Positions 10,865 to 21,184 of a DNA stretch of 35,693 bases are shown in pieces. Within the stretch, counting starts at the first letter, position 1. Every line of letters begins with the position of its first letter. Below the pieces are notes generated by a model. It saw only the letters and a program-made list of their open reading frames with translations. It was not told the DNA's origin and made no database searches. This DNA comes from Leptolyngbyaceae cyanobacterium SM2_5_2 (GTDB lineage Bacteria; Cyanobacteriota; Cyanobacteriia; Phormidesmidales; Phormidesmidaceae). The stretch covers positions 1-35,693 of the forward strand of contig JAAUUR010000002.1 of the NCBI GenBank assembly GCA_012031045.1. Reading direction: 5' to 3'. A program made the translations under genes and the position numbers.

Positions 10865-11222
10865 GCCAACCAGCATTCCGGCATGGAGCAAGCTACTCTG
10901 TCTTCAACAGAATGCGTACAGAGGTGAGGGTATTTCAGGTAGAGCGTTTAGCCCCTGGGAGTGCGTCATAATTTCGCCAGAGAAAATTCCCTCAGCCTCC
11001 AATAGCCCCGTATTGCGGCTCAAAGGCAAGCTCTGCAAAGCTTTTGACTTATGCCGACATGAGTAACGCAGAATCCAGGTATATAGGGCATTGATTTTTC
11101 TCTCATTGAATGATGACGCACTCCCTAGCCCCTTGCCTCAATCTGCAACCAGCATCTTAAGATAGTTGAATGACTGTTAAGCTAATTTTCTGTTGGTGCA
11201 GCCGTAACCTGCTTTCAACCCC
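10865..11222. other. Noncoding gap between glk and mrp
   Basis: 358 bases on the plus-strand gene run. Short open frames here lack recognisable content. I see no tRNA or strong terminator hairpin. The promoter of the mrp-rodA pair should lie in the right half, but I cannot point to a reliable box. Confidence 0.45.
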
Positions 11223-12296
11223 ATGAGCCTATCTCTAAGTTCCGACTCCGTGCTAGAAGTTTTGCGCCCAGTTCAAGACCCTGAACTGCAAAAAAGCCTG
11301 GTTGAGTTAAACATGATCCGCAATGTTGCTATCCGCGATGGTGACGTCAGTTTTACCCTGGTGCTCACTACTCCGGCTTGCCCTCTGCGGGAATTTATCA
11401 TGGAGGACTGCGAAAAGGCGGTACGAACCCTGCCAGGGGTCAATAGGGTCAACATTGAGGTGACGGCTGAAACCCCTCAGCAAAAATCTCTACCCGACCG
11501 CACTAGCATTGAGGGCGTTAAAAATATTGTGGCTGTATCTAGTGGTAAAGGCGGCGTGGGTAAGAGCACGGTCGCTGTGAACCTAGCCGTGGCTTTAGCT
11601 CAGGCGGGTGCCGCCGTAGGGTTGATTGACGCCGATATCTACGGCCCTAATGCACCCATGATGATGGGTTTGAGCGATGCCAATGTTAAGGTTCGTCAAG
11701 GCCCCCAGGGAGAAGTATTGGAACCCGCCTTTAACTACGGCGTCAAGATGGTTTCCATGGGATTTTTGATTGATCGTGACCAGCCTGTTATCTGGCGTGG
11801 CCCTATGCTGAATGGCGTGATTCGGCAGTTCTTGTATCAAGTGCAGTGGGGCAACCTCGACTACCTAATTGTGGATATGCCCCCCGGTACAGGCGATGCT
11901 CAGCTAACGCTAACTCAAGCCGTGCCCATGGCTGGCGCAGTCATTGTGTCAACGCCTCAGAATGTTGCTATTGCCGATGCCCGCCGAGGTTTGAAAATGT
12001 TTCAGCAGCTTCAGGTACCGGTATTGGGAGTCGTTGAGAATATGAGCGTCTTTATCCCTCCGGATGACCCAGAAAAACGCTATGACATCTTTGGTTCTGG
12101 TGGTGGTGAAAAGATATCCGCAGAGCTAGGGGTGCCCCTTTTGGGTTGTGTACCGCTGGAAATGCTGGTGCGGCAAGGTGGCGATCAGGGTATTCCTATT
12201 GTGGTACAGGCTCCTGAATCAGCCTCTGCTAAAGCGCTCTGGGGAATTGCCCAGCAACTGGCAGCTAAAGTTTCCATTGCGGCACTAACCTCCTAA
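11223..12296 (+). CDS. mrp: Mrp/ApbC family iron-sulfur carrier ATPase
   Basis: P-loop ATPase that loads Fe-S clusters onto apoproteins. Residues 1-85 form a DUF59/MIP18 domain (VLEVLRPVQDPELQKSLVEL, then TTPACPLREFI). The deviant Walker A is SSGKGGVGKSTVAVNLA near residues 105-120, Walker B lies in YLIVDMPPGTGDAQ, and the switch region is ADIYGPNAPMM. Most Mrp proteins hold a CxxC after ENMS; here the loop reads ENMSVFIPPDDPEKRYDIFG with no cysteine. I recall the same form in other cyanobacterial Mrp proteins. 357 residues, intact. rodA follows 2 bases after the stop. Confidence 0.93.
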   Translation: MSLSLSSDSVLEVLRPVQDPELQKSLVELNMIRNVAIRDGDVSFTLVLTTPACPLREFIMEDCEKAVRTLPGVNRVNIEVTAETPQQKSLPDRTSIEGVKNIVAVSSGKGGVGKSTVAVNLAVALAQAGAAVGLIDADIYGPNAPMMMGLSDANVKVRQGPQGEVLEPAFNYGVKMVSMGFLIDRDQPVIWRGPMLNGVIRQFLYQVQWGNLDYLIVDMPPGTGDAQLTLTQAVPMAGAVIVSTPQNVAIADARRGLKMFQQLQVPVLGVVENMSVFIPPDDPEKRYDIFGSGGGEKISAELGVPLLGCVPLEMLVRQGGDQGIPIVVQAPESASAKALWGIAQQLAAKVSIAALTS

Positions 12297-12298
12297 CC

Positions 12299-13557
12299 AT
12301 GTTAAGCACTCAATTTCAAAAACGCTGGCGGCTGTTAGCCAGCGGTTGGCAAGGGGTAGACTGGTTGTTATTTTATTGCCTACCTTGCTAGTTGGGTTTT
12401 CTAGCCTGGTCTTAAGTAGCGTGCAGGTAGGCTTGGGCGAAGTGCGTTACGACCTGAACCATTTGGTTTTAGGAGTATTGGCGCTGACCTTAGCCCTATG
12501 GATTGCACGGCAACGCTATGAGCTACTACAGCAGTGGTATCTGGTTATCTATGCCCTTACCAATGCATCCCTTATTTTGGTCATGTTCATTGGTACAGTT
12601 GGCTCTGGCGCCCAATCCTGGATTGGGGTAGGTAGCTTTTATATTCAACCCTCTGAGTTTGCCAAACTGGGCGTTATTATCACCTTAGCGGCCCTGCTCA
12701 GTCGGCGGGATGCCTCCAATCTATTAGGTCTGGGCACAGCCCTTGGTTTCACAGCCGTTCCATGGGTTTTAATCTTTATTCAGCCCGATTTAGGTACATC
12801 CCTTGTCTTTGGGGCAATTGTGCTGGGTATGTTGTATTGGGCCAACTGTAACCCTGGCTGGCTAGTTCTGTTTGTGTCGCCTTTAATCGCTGCTGTTCTG
12901 TTTCATCTGCTGCTGCCAAGTTGGCTGGCCTGGAGTGCACTCATGGGGGCCATTGCCTGGTTTACCTTGCCATGGCGGTGGTTTAGCACGATACTAGCTA
13001 CCGCTATCAACCTAGTTTCTGGAAAACTTGGTGAGGTGCTGTGGAGTCTACTGCACGACTATCAAAAAGATCGACTCATTCTTTTTCTTGACCCAGATAA
13101 AGATCCCCTCGGTGGTGGGTATCACCTGATCCAGTCGCGCATTGCTATTGGTGCGGGGCGGATTTGGGGCCAGGGGTTAGGCGAAGGTACCCAAACTCAG
13201 CTCAACTTTATCCCCGAACAGCACACTGACTTCATTTTTTCTGCAGTTGGTGAAGAGTGGGGCTTTGTAGGTTGCCTTTTTGTACTAGTAGCCTATTTGT
13301 TTATCTTCTTTCGCTTGGTGGTTATTGCTCAAAACGCTAAGGATGACTTTGGCTCCCTTTTGGTTGTGGGAGTGTTCACGATGTTGGTGTTTCAAGTCGC
13401 TGTTAACATTGGTATGACCATTGGCTTAGCACCCATTACCGGAATTCCACTGCCCTGGATTAGCTATGGTCGCTCAGCCCTGCTAACCAACTTTGTGGCC
13501 CTGGGTGTAGTGCAGTCGGTTGCTAACTTTCGCCATCGCCTTAAGTTTACGGATTAG
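12299..13557 (+). CDS. rodA: Rod shape / SEDS peptidoglycan polymerase RodA, frame broken near 12372
   Basis: Membrane glycosyltransferase polymerising lipid II for elongation. ATG 12299, 2 bases after mrp, gives MLSTQFQKRWRLL and GWQGVDWLL, then runs into a stop. The next frame continues LLPTLLVGFSSLV and the whole protein, so one T is missing in the T-run at 12371-12374. The body has about ten hydrophobic helices. SEDS landmarks are GAQSWIGVGSFYIQPSEFAK, IQPDLGTS, the DYQKDRLILFLDP loop, FIPEQHTDFIFSAVGEEWGF and ITGIPLPWISYGRSAL. About 419 residues after repair, normal for RodA. Probably an error, since rodA is normally important. Confidence 0.92.
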
Positions 13558-13624
13558 TTTTCGTGCGTAGAACAGGGTAAGCCTAGTATAGAAAGGCAGA
13601 AGTACGAAGGCAAAAGACAGAATG

Positions 13625-13650
13625 GAAAACCTGGATTGGGAAAGGTTTTC
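13625..13650. terminator. Possible hairpin between convergent rodA and ATP-grasp gene
   Basis: GAAAACCT (13625-13632) pairs with AGGTTTTC (13643-13650), an 8-bp stem with a 10-base loop. It lies in the only spacer between the convergent genes. The T4 inside the right arm could serve weakly as a tail; evidence for termination is modest. Confidence 0.4.
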
Positions 13651-13713
13651 GGCCTGGCTAATGAGTGCGTTACTTCCGCCGCAGAGTAATAGGCTCAGCT
13701 CTAGCCTTGGAGC

Positions 13714-15268
13714 CTAGGAACCGGTAGAGTTGTCTAAAGCCTCTATAACCTGCTGATACAATTCGTTAGCGTGGGCTGGGCTAGTACCAATGCAAGTCAG
13801 CCCTAGCTTTCCATACTCTGACAGGCAGCCCCATCAAATGAAAGGCTGCCCCTATACCCAAAATTGAGTTGAAATGGAGCTGTTTACTGACGATGATGTC
13901 CATCAAATCACTAGGTAGAAGCCCCCGATAGTGAGGCTTTTGTAAATTATCTGAAGCCCGATAATAGCGAACCTGTTCTTGCTTAGTGTAGAACAGGCCA
14001 TCTTCCTGGTTAAAACGTCCCTCTGTTAGCATTTTCATAGCCATTAGGGGATGGGTCGTGCCACCCTTTCGTAAATTAATTTCGATAGCCTGGAGATCCC
14101 ATTCAGAGGATACAAAGCCTTGCTTAGGAACAGCGATAAAATCCACTCCAAACCGTTCTAGGGCACCCTGGGCAGCCAGCTCCTTGCCAATCCGTTGACC
14201 CATCTCTTGAATCAGCAACCGATAGTCAGCCCGGGCCGGAAACGAACATCCCAGAAAAATTTGACCATCGGGGCCACCCAATTCCTGGTCATGGGTAGAT
14301 AGAATTTCGACCTTGCCCAATGGCGTAACCCGACCTTGCACACTTGGGGATTGTTTATGGCGGCCTTCTATAAAGGCTTCAGCAATGGCACCTAGGGTAT
14401 GAATTTTTTCGGCAAAGTGAGGCCAGGTTTCGGTAGAACACTGAAAACTTAACGAGTCTAGCGCTGACAGTAAAGCTTTAGCCCGCTCTCGGTGGTTAAC
14501 TGTCCCCGGAGCAACCCCCTGCAGCGGCCGCAGATCTAAAATGGCGTTGCCTTCTCCTGAAAAGCCTTGATTGAGTTTAATGACTAGGCGCTGCAAGGTA
14601 GGCAACTGTTCCCAAACCTCGGCCACCGCCATTGCCAAATCTGTAGCTGAAAAGACTAGTTCACTACCAACCGGGTGTGGAATACCGCAGCGCCTAAAAA
14701 TTTCTCGACTGCCGCTTTTAGTGCCCCAGTGCAGCAGGTCAGGATCCACAGCGAGTAGGGGCAAGCCCAGTTGTAGCGATAACTCTCGCTCTAGGTGGGT
14801 GGAGTTGTAGCAGGTCATGTATCCCTTGTTGGGGTCAATCACCCGGCGAATGCGCTCTAGTAAGCGAGGGCGATCAAGCAATTTCTGTGTCAGCGGCTGG
14901 TGGGAGCCATCATAGGTTGCAAATAAGGTTAATCGTTCGCGGGCATGGGAGCTAGGAATACCCGGCAGCAGCTCTAAATAATAATCTACGATGCTGGGGT
15001 GAAGGGGCTGGGAGGTAACATACACTAGGCGAGTATTTGGGTTACGTAGGCGGATCAATGAAAATAGCAGCCGTTCTTCATAGTGGTTGACCCCCTCAAT
15101 TTTTCGCAGTTCCTCCTGATCCAGGCTGAGGGAAGGTACTACTAGAATATGACGCTCCTGAGTATCAAAATTGTCTGTGGAACACCAGCGCTCTACCAAC
15201 TGCTGTTGCAGTTGCTTAAATTCAGACTGCTGAGTGACTTGCGACTTAACCAGCGACTCTACCCCCAC
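13714..15268 (-). CDS. PGM1-related ATP-grasp peptide ligase, frame broken near 13828
   Basis: ATP-grasp carboxylate-amine ligase related to the pheganomycin ligase PGM1. The first 170 residues are a preATP-grasp part (RHILVVPSLSLDQEEL, RLVYVTSQPLHPSIVDYYL). The ATP-grasp core includes RRCGIPHPVGSELVFS, RLVIKLNQGFSGEGNAI and the metal/nucleotide end VDFIAVPKQGF and DLQAIEINLRKGGTTHPLM. The first frame ends at 13781 with an unnatural tail. The next frame gives LSEYGKLGLTCIGTSPAHANELYQ and stops at 13714, matching the expected C-terminus, so a length change of +1 (or -2) lies near 13822-13831. The product is unknown in cyanobacteria; no peptide precursor or second biosynthetic gene is adjacent. 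Confidence 0.8.
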
Positions 15269-15364
15269 GCTTTTACTCCTTCATCGGACAATCGTCAAAA
15301 GACCGCTTCAGCCTGACCTGTTTATGCCAGCGTATAGGTATGGAACGAGTATAGGGGAATAACC

Positions 15365-15390
15365 AAAAAAAAGGAATGCTAGGCATTCCT
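15365..15390 (-). terminator. Intrinsic terminator of sigF
   Basis: AGGAATGC (15372-15379) and GCATTCCT (15383-15390) form a perfect 8-bp stem with a 3-base loop. On the minus strand it is followed by eight T (A15365-15372 on plus). It lies downstream of sigF and before the ATP-grasp start, so it separates those two genes transcriptionally. Confidence 0.88.
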
Positions 15391-15461
15391 GGGGGGGACA
15401 TTCAACGGCGTCTCCAATAACCTGTGGCTACCGACCTTAGGTTGAAAGGGATCGGTAGATG

Positions 15462-16247
15462 TTAGGGATCTGTTTGCAGATTTTGGGGTTGCAGAAAGGC
15501 AATCATTTCGTCTACCCCACGTTGGATGCGGCGGGTCACCGTCATGGGGCTAACGCCGATCTTCTCAGCTACTTCCTTACGAGATAGACCGTTAAAAAAA
15601 ACAAACTCAATAGCGGCTCTAGTTTTATCTTCCAATTGGTTAAGGGCGCGCTGAATTTGCTGGCGATCCTCCTCTAGAGCCTGCATTAACTGGTAATGCG
15701 TATCAGGCAGGGTATCACCCAGGGTGATATTAGAGTCAATCTGCTGGCAAACAGTGGCATCTAAACTGAGGGGCAGGCGGTTTTTATGGGCCATCTTGAC
15801 CTCTCGCCACTCTCTAACCGACACTCCCAGGGCATCGGCCATTTCGCCATCGGTGGGGGTACGGCCCAGTTCACGCATTAACTCCATCTGCAATTTTTGA
15901 GACTCTTTTTGCAGGTCTTGCCAACGACGGGGAATTTTTACGGTTGTGCCCCGATCTCGCAAGAAGTGCAGCATCTCACCGCGAATATAGGGGACAGCAA
16001 AGGAACTAAAGGCGCAGCCCTGGCCAGGGTTAAATCGTTCAATGGCTCGAATCAGGCCAATGTAGCCAATCTGCTCTAGGTCTTCATAGGGTTCTGAGCA
16101 CTGATGGCTCACCCGATGCGCGATTTTGCGTACTAGACCAGCATTGAGGCGAACCAGCTTGTTGCGGAGTTGGACGGTGGGGGCTTGCTGATATTCCATC
16201 AGTAGTTCCATGCCCCGAGAGCGAATTGAAGAGGTTTGAGTAGCCAT
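15462..16247 (-). CDS. sigF: Group 3 RNA polymerase sigma factor SigF
   Basis: Alternative sigma-70 factor of the SigF type, which in cyanobacteria controls motility, pili and some stress genes. Region 2 is EPYEDLEQIGYIGLIRAIERFNP with FSSFAVPYIRGEMLHFLRD. Region 3 contains ELGRTPTDGEMADALGVS. Region 4 ends with LNQLEDKTRAAIEFVFFNGLSRKEVAEKIGVSPMTVTRRIQRG, a clear helix-turn-helix. 261 residues is typical. ATG at 16247 gives MATQTSSIRSRGMELL. It has its own terminator and is divergent from the HAD gene at 16494. No anti-sigma factor gene is adjacent. Confidence 0.93.
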   Translation of the reverse strand: MATQTSSIRSRGMELLMEYQQAPTVQLRNKLVRLNAGLVRKIAHRVSHQCSEPYEDLEQIGYIGLIRAIERFNPGQGCAFSSFAVPYIRGEMLHFLRDRGTTVKIPRRWQDLQKESQKLQMELMRELGRTPTDGEMADALGVSVREWREVKMAHKNRLPLSLDATVCQQIDSNITLGDTLPDTHYQLMQALEEDRQQIQRALNQLEDKTRAAIEFVFFNGLSRKEVAEKIGVSPMTVTRRIQRGVDEMIAFLQPQNLQTDP

Positions 16248-16493
16248 ATCTGCGGATGTCCTTGCGAGAGCGAGTTCCTTGAGAACTGTGTCCTATTCTC
16301 CGAAGTGACAAGGGGCATCACCATCGTTGATCTACGGGATTCTAAAATGGGCTCTAGCGAGACCTCAGTAATCCTACGGGCAACGGAGCTGACTTTTCCC
16401 CTGAGTGGCTTTCCTTTGGGTACCCAAAAATCAAGATAAGCTAGAGATACCCTTTGAGTATGTCGAACACTTTACATTGGCTTGGGTTGTGCT

Positions 16494-17255
16494 ATGGCGT
16501 TAAGGGCCGTTTTGCTAGATTTTAATGGCGTTATCATCAACGATGAGCCGCTGCACCAGCAACTTATTCAAGATTTGCTGCTAGAAGAAAATCTCCGCCC
16601 TAGCCTAGATGACTATAACCAAGCCTGTTTAGGGCGTACAGATCGAGCCTGCATTGCAGACCTGTGGCACCGCCAAGGGCGAGTTGTAACCGAAGCACAG
16701 CTCAGTAAATTGCTAGAGCGCAAAGCAGCTCGCTACGTTCAAGCCTTGAATAGGCTACCTCACCTGCCACTGTACTCTGGCCTGGATGATGTTATCTATC
16801 AAATTCGAGCCGCCCAGTTAAAGCTGGCTGTTGTTTCCGGGGCGCGCCGCTGTGAAATTGAGACAGTCCTGGCGTTGGCTGGGGTAACCGATCATGTGGC
16901 GCTGATTGTATCGGGTGATGATGTCCCCCAAGCCGGTAGCAAACCGGCTCCAGACAGCTACCTGCTGGCTATTCAGCGGCTCAACGAACAGAATGTAGAT
17001 CTGGCCCTCCAGCCAACCGAGTGTTTGGCTGTAGAGGATTCCTTTTCAGGCATTGAAGCGGCTAAACGGGCCGGTGTGCCCGTTTTGGGTGTAGCCCATG
17101 CCTATCCTTATCACATGATTCATCGCCGAGCCGATTGGGTTGTTGATCATCTCTATGAGATCGATCTTGACTGGCTTAAAGCTTACTATTCCCCAGATTT
17201 AGCCTGCCCTGCAGCAACGGCTGGCTATGATGAGGGTAAGAGCTTTAGCGCTTGA
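16494..17255 (+). CDS. HAD family hydrolase with DxN motif I (beta-phosphoglucomutase-like)
   Basis: Haloacid dehalogenase superfamily subclass I protein. Motif I is LLDFNGVIINDEPLH: the nucleophile Asp is present, but the second acidic residue (DxD) is Asn. Motif II is VVSGARRCEIE. The motif III lysine is in GSKPAPDSYLLA, and motif IV is AVEDSFSGIEAAKRAGVPVLG. The cap is helical, as in beta-phosphoglucomutase-like phosphatases. I take ATG 16494 (MALRAVLLDFNG); a TTG at 16482 is possible. 253 residues. The Asp-to-Asn change may affect the acid/base step; similar DFNG forms occur in relatives, so it may be a real subfamily. Substrate unknown. Confidence 0.82.
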   Translation: MALRAVLLDFNGVIINDEPLHQQLIQDLLLEENLRPSLDDYNQACLGRTDRACIADLWHRQGRVVTEAQLSKLLERKAARYVQALNRLPHLPLYSGLDDVIYQIRAAQLKLAVVSGARRCEIETVLALAGVTDHVALIVSGDDVPQAGSKPAPDSYLLAIQRLNEQNVDLALQPTECLAVEDSFSGIEAAKRAGVPVLGVAHAYPYHMIHRRADWVVDHLYEIDLDWLKAYYSPDLACPAATAGYDEGKSFSA

Positions 17256-17427
17256 GATGGGTAAGCAACCAGCCTGCGACACGGTTCGAGGGTTAGTCTT
17301 GAACGCCGCCATTAAGCGACGACGTGATAAGTAGTTAAATTAGGCTGGTAACATACGCCATTTTCTAGGTTTTGTGCCAATGTAGGTAGCGGCAGAGTGC
17401 CCTTAGCGGGAGTACCGGGTCGATAGA

Positions 17428-18441
17428 ATGAGAAGGCAACTAGCACGATTTGGGCACTGGCGTCGCGCCTGGGCAATTGTTCACAACTGGATTAACAACA
17501 GCTATATGCTCGATTTTTTGAAGTATCGAGTAGGTCAGTCGCCGTGGGCTAAGCTAATTGGGCGCACACTATTAAAGTGGCAGCAGGATGAATGCCTGGA
17601 GATGGGGGCTGCCTTGGCTTACTATGGTGTGTTTTCGCTATTTCCAATGATTCTAGTGGTGTTGAGTGTGGTGGGCTTCTTGATTGGGCCGAGCAGTGCG
17701 GCTTTTAACACAGTGCTTAATTTCGCCCGCGAAGCCTTGCCTCCAGATGCCTTTCCTATCGTACAAACTACGCTAATTCAGTTCCATACTGGCAGTACCA
17801 GTGCGAGCATCATTGGTTTTGGTATTTTGCTGTTTACGGCTAGTGGTTTTTTTGGGGCCCTCAGTCGTTCCTTTGACAAGATTTGGCGGGTGGAGCCGAA
17901 TCATCGATTTGCTACTGGGGTGGGGGCGATCGCCCTCAATTTTATATGGCGACGGTTTTTAGCTTTTCTGCTAGTCATAGGATCGGCTGGGCTGGTGTTT
18001 ATATCGTTACTTTCTAATATTGCTATTGATGCACTACTGCGCTTGCTAGAACGATTCAACACCCTAGTAGCGCTAGAGACGTTGGCTCAAGTGCAGCTTT
18101 TACCCCTATTGCAATTAGGAGTATCTCTTGTGATTTTGATTCTGGTCGTTATGGTGCTGTACAAAGTTCTACCCCGTACCCGGGTCGCCTGGGGTGACAT
18201 TTGGCTAGGCGCACTTTTTACGGCCATTTTGTGGGTAATTTTGCAGCAATTGATCAGTAATAGTGTCATTAGCCTGGGCAGTCGGTTCCACTCCTACGGT
18301 GTGGTGAGTGGCTTTATGGTGCTGATGCTATGGATTTATTTAACTAGCCAGATTTTCTTTTTAGGTGGCGAACTCACCTACGTCTATGCTCACTTATTTG
18401 GCAGTCGGCGGGGGCATAAACGCCTTACCACAAAGCTATAG
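17428..18441 (+). CDS. YihY/virulence factor BrkB family membrane protein
   Basis: Inner-membrane protein of the YihY (UPF0761) family, function unresolved. Six hydrophobic segments are visible in 337 residues. Family landmarks are ECLEMGAALAYYGVFSLFPMILV near residue 55, FGILLFTASGFFGALSRSFDKIW, VLYKVLPRTRVAWGDIWLGALFTAILW, and the C-terminal SYGVVSGFMVLMLWIYLTSQIFFLGGELTYVYA. The first about 25 residues are basic and could be an N-terminal extension; an internal ATG at 17507 (MLDFLKYR) is a plausible alternative start. It is convergent with the STAND ATPase gene, with only 45 bases between stops. Confidence 0.92.
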   Translation: MRRQLARFGHWRRAWAIVHNWINNSYMLDFLKYRVGQSPWAKLIGRTLLKWQQDECLEMGAALAYYGVFSLFPMILVVLSVVGFLIGPSSAAFNTVLNFAREALPPDAFPIVQTTLIQFHTGSTSASIIGFGILLFTASGFFGALSRSFDKIWRVEPNHRFATGVGAIALNFIWRRFLAFLLVIGSAGLVFISLLSNIAIDALLRLLERFNTLVALETLAQVQLLPLLQLGVSLVILILVVMVLYKVLPRTRVAWGDIWLGALFTAILWVILQQLISNSVISLGSRFHSYGVVSGFMVLMLWIYLTSQIFFLGGELTYVYAHLFGSRRGHKRLTTKL

Positions 18442-18486
18442 GCTCATCAATAATCTAGTTGGAGCTACAGACTGATGGGTTGGAGT

Positions 18487-21182
18487 TTAGCCGCGCCATC
18501 CCAGGAGAGCTAGAATTTGGTCGTCTTTGACGTGACTTACCAGATAGTCATGAACAAGCTGATAACGGCCAAGGGGAATTCCTGGCATCATAAATACCAA
18601 GCCTGAGCCTACCAAGACCTCCAGCACTAAGTCGAGCTGGTTGATTGTATAAAGTGCTCCTCGCAGTTTGAGTTCTTCCTCTAAATCTTCTCGACTTTTT
18701 TGAGGACGATAGAGGCGTTTCTCTCGGTCTATATCGGTGAGTAAGTAGAGAATGCCGCGGGCCAGCAACGCATTTTCTTGGCCACAGTCGTTTACGACAA
18801 CATCTAAAAAGCGTTGTACTAAGGTCTCCTTGGGGTGAGGGCCAAGTTGACGGTAGGCGGCCAGCGTATTAATCTCATCGCGCTGCAACTGGGCTCCTAC
18901 CACCTGGAGCTCGATAGGGCGCACCTGGTTGGCAACGGCAAGATCGGCTACTAGCTGGTGAATTAAAGCTTCTTCTAAGAAAAATTGAGCGCCCTGGGTG
19001 AGACGACGAATCAATACTTTTGCGTCGCTAGCCTGGAAGTTGCCGAGGTAATAGCGGTAGTCTCGGCTAAGAATGTCATAGCTGAGGCTATCCAGATCAA
19101 ATCCTCGCTCGATTTCAAGCAGGTAGTGTAGGTAATCTTCTCGGATGGCCAGCACGACCTTGATATAGGGCGTAGCTACGCATTCTACCAGAAAGGCATA
19201 CAGCTCTCGACGCTGAGCTAGCTCTGGGGATTCAGCCAGAAATTCCTCAAACTGATCGAAAATTAGCACAACTTGCCCATAGTGCTGCTCTGTGAGATCT
19301 CTAAGCCGAGTCAGAAGGGCAAAGGCATCGATTGCAGCGGCAGGCGGGGCAGCTTCGGTATTAGGGTCAACTCGTCGCTGAAGCGCTACCTCAAGGGCTT
19401 GATTAATGGCATCGGGCCAGTCACGGTAGCTGTTGACTAAGGCTGGAAACGTAGTTCGCCCTTCCGGGAAGGACTTAGTTAGGGCAGGTACCAGGCCACC
19501 GTAGAGGATAGAACTTTTCCCCACACCCGATGGCCCATGAATAGTGATTAACGGGTAACGGGGTTGCTCCAGGCGAGCAGTGAGGGCGGCAACGTCCTGA
19601 TCGCGTCCAGAGGCTTCTATCTCGGTAGCCAGCAAAGCCTGGATAGCGCTATCTGGACTCGTTGCTAAGGATTCTTGGGGCTGAATGTGGCTAGCCCCGA
19701 TGAAGGCACGCAGCTTAAATTGAGTATCCACCTGACGCTGCTGAAGCTTGATGCGAAAGGCCGCGCGGTAGTCTCGTCGGTTGTAGTGTTGCTGGCGCAG
19801 TATCTCTAAAATGCGTCGATAGAGGGGTAGGTCGAGGCTGGGTTGGGTTTGGTGGAGAGCGTCTTGTAGGCGGGCAATAGCGGTCTCTCCCTGTCCTAGG
19901 TCAATTTGGGTTTGGGCTAGCAAAACAGATACCAGCCCCGCTGGTAACGATCAGCCACCGTAAAGCCATCGTAGTTAGGATCTTCCTGCCTGACCTCAAC
20001 GGCCTCGGCAATGTCGAGAATATTCAGCGCTTTTTCAGCCGCGGCTTGAGCCGCCTGAATGTCTCCCCTGGCCAGGGCCACCTCGGCTAGGTAGCCATAG
20101 TCGCGGGCGAGCCGAACCGCATCACTACAGTGAAGAGCCAAGCCTTGGCGGGCAATCTCCTCCAAGCTGTCCCAGTCCTCCAGTTTTTGTTTGACCTCGG
20201 CCAGGGGATGTAGAAATTTGCCTACCCAGTCTAGCTGGTCATCCTCTCGGAAAATAGCCAGGCAGGCCGCAAAGCAAGCTTGGGCCTTTTCGAGCAGTTG
20301 CCGATAGACAACTCGCTGCACCGTCGCCCAACTGCGCCAAGTGACCCCCAGGTAGAACAATAAAATGGCTTGTTTTTGACGAGGGGTAGGGGTAGGGGGA
20401 GTGAGGGACAACGAGCCAGGCGCGGGCTCACCGGCCTGGGTTTGCCAGTAGGTGAGGCTCTGGTCGAAATAATACCGAGCCAGGTCGAGGTTGCTCTGGT
20501 TGAGGGCATCGCGCCCCTGGAGAAAATTTAGGCTGGCTTCGAGTTCAGTGTCTAGGAGCTGATGAGTTTGGGCTAAATCAACTAGGGCAAACTCTAGTTC
20601 GGTACGGAGGGTAGAACCGGGTTGATAGCGCAACGTATGGGCTGGGTAGGGGCTGTCATCCCCCAAGGAGAGCATGATGTTGAACAGGTCGTTAGCCTTT
20701 TGGTGCAGGGAGCGAACTAACTCTTCAGAGGGATAGTCAAACCGGATAGGGGCAGCGGCAAAGCTTTTGAAGTCAGGAGCATGGCGGTTAAGGAGAGCAA
20801 GGCTGCGGTCATTAACCCAGGCCACCAGAGGAAAGCTAAGGGTTTTGGAAAATTCATCGCGACCCAGGTTAGCCCCCTTGAAAAGGGCTTCGAGTTCCTG
20901 CACCACTTCAAAGCCGGTAATCATTAAAGCTGGCCCTGGTTGAGCGGGCAATCCCAGAACAATGGCGTGGCGCAGGTTTCTGGTCTGAGGCAGCAGTGCC
21001 ACAGCAACCACGGGTGTCGTGGCTTGCAGGTGCTTAACAAGTATGTTCTGTAAGCGTGCATAGTTGCATCGAGCTAGCACCAGAGAAAATTGATTGGGGC
21101 GCAGGGTAATAGCCCGCTTCAGTTCGGCCAGAGCGGTGTGGTTGTGGGCAATAATGGCTTCCTCAGAAAAGGGCGCATTCAT
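18487..21182 (-). CDS. TPR / STAND (nSTAND1-like) ATPase, frame broken near 19923
   Basis: Large signal-transduction-type NTPase. Read as one protein of about 898 residues. Residues 1-180 form an N-terminal domain (FSLVLARCNYARLQ, then FPLVAWVNDRSLALLNRHAPDFKSF). Residues about 210-510 are TPR-like helices (DLARYYFDQSLTYW, AQACFAACLAIF, AQAAAEKALNIL). A STAND NTPase domain follows, with Walker A IHGPSGVGKSS near 550 and Walker B VVLIFDQFEEF near 640, ending in a winged-helix-like region (GRYQLVHDYLVSHV). The frame breaks at the T-run 19922-19925: WYLFC* becomes WYLFLLAQTQIDLG with one more T, so the two pieces are one gene. It starts 2 bases after its partner ATPase. No effector domain is obvious; the role is unknown. 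Confidence 0.78.
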
Positions 21183-21184
21183 GA

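Noticed and set aside
12299-13557. Programmed ribosomal frameshifting in rodA and similar genes
   Set aside because: Breaks occur in many unrelated genes, without a shared slippery heptamer or downstream structure; errors are simpler.
19917-21182. Separate TPR gene upstream of a separate STAND gene
   Set aside because: The two frames join at a T-run with helices continuing directly across it; one gene with a missing base fits better.
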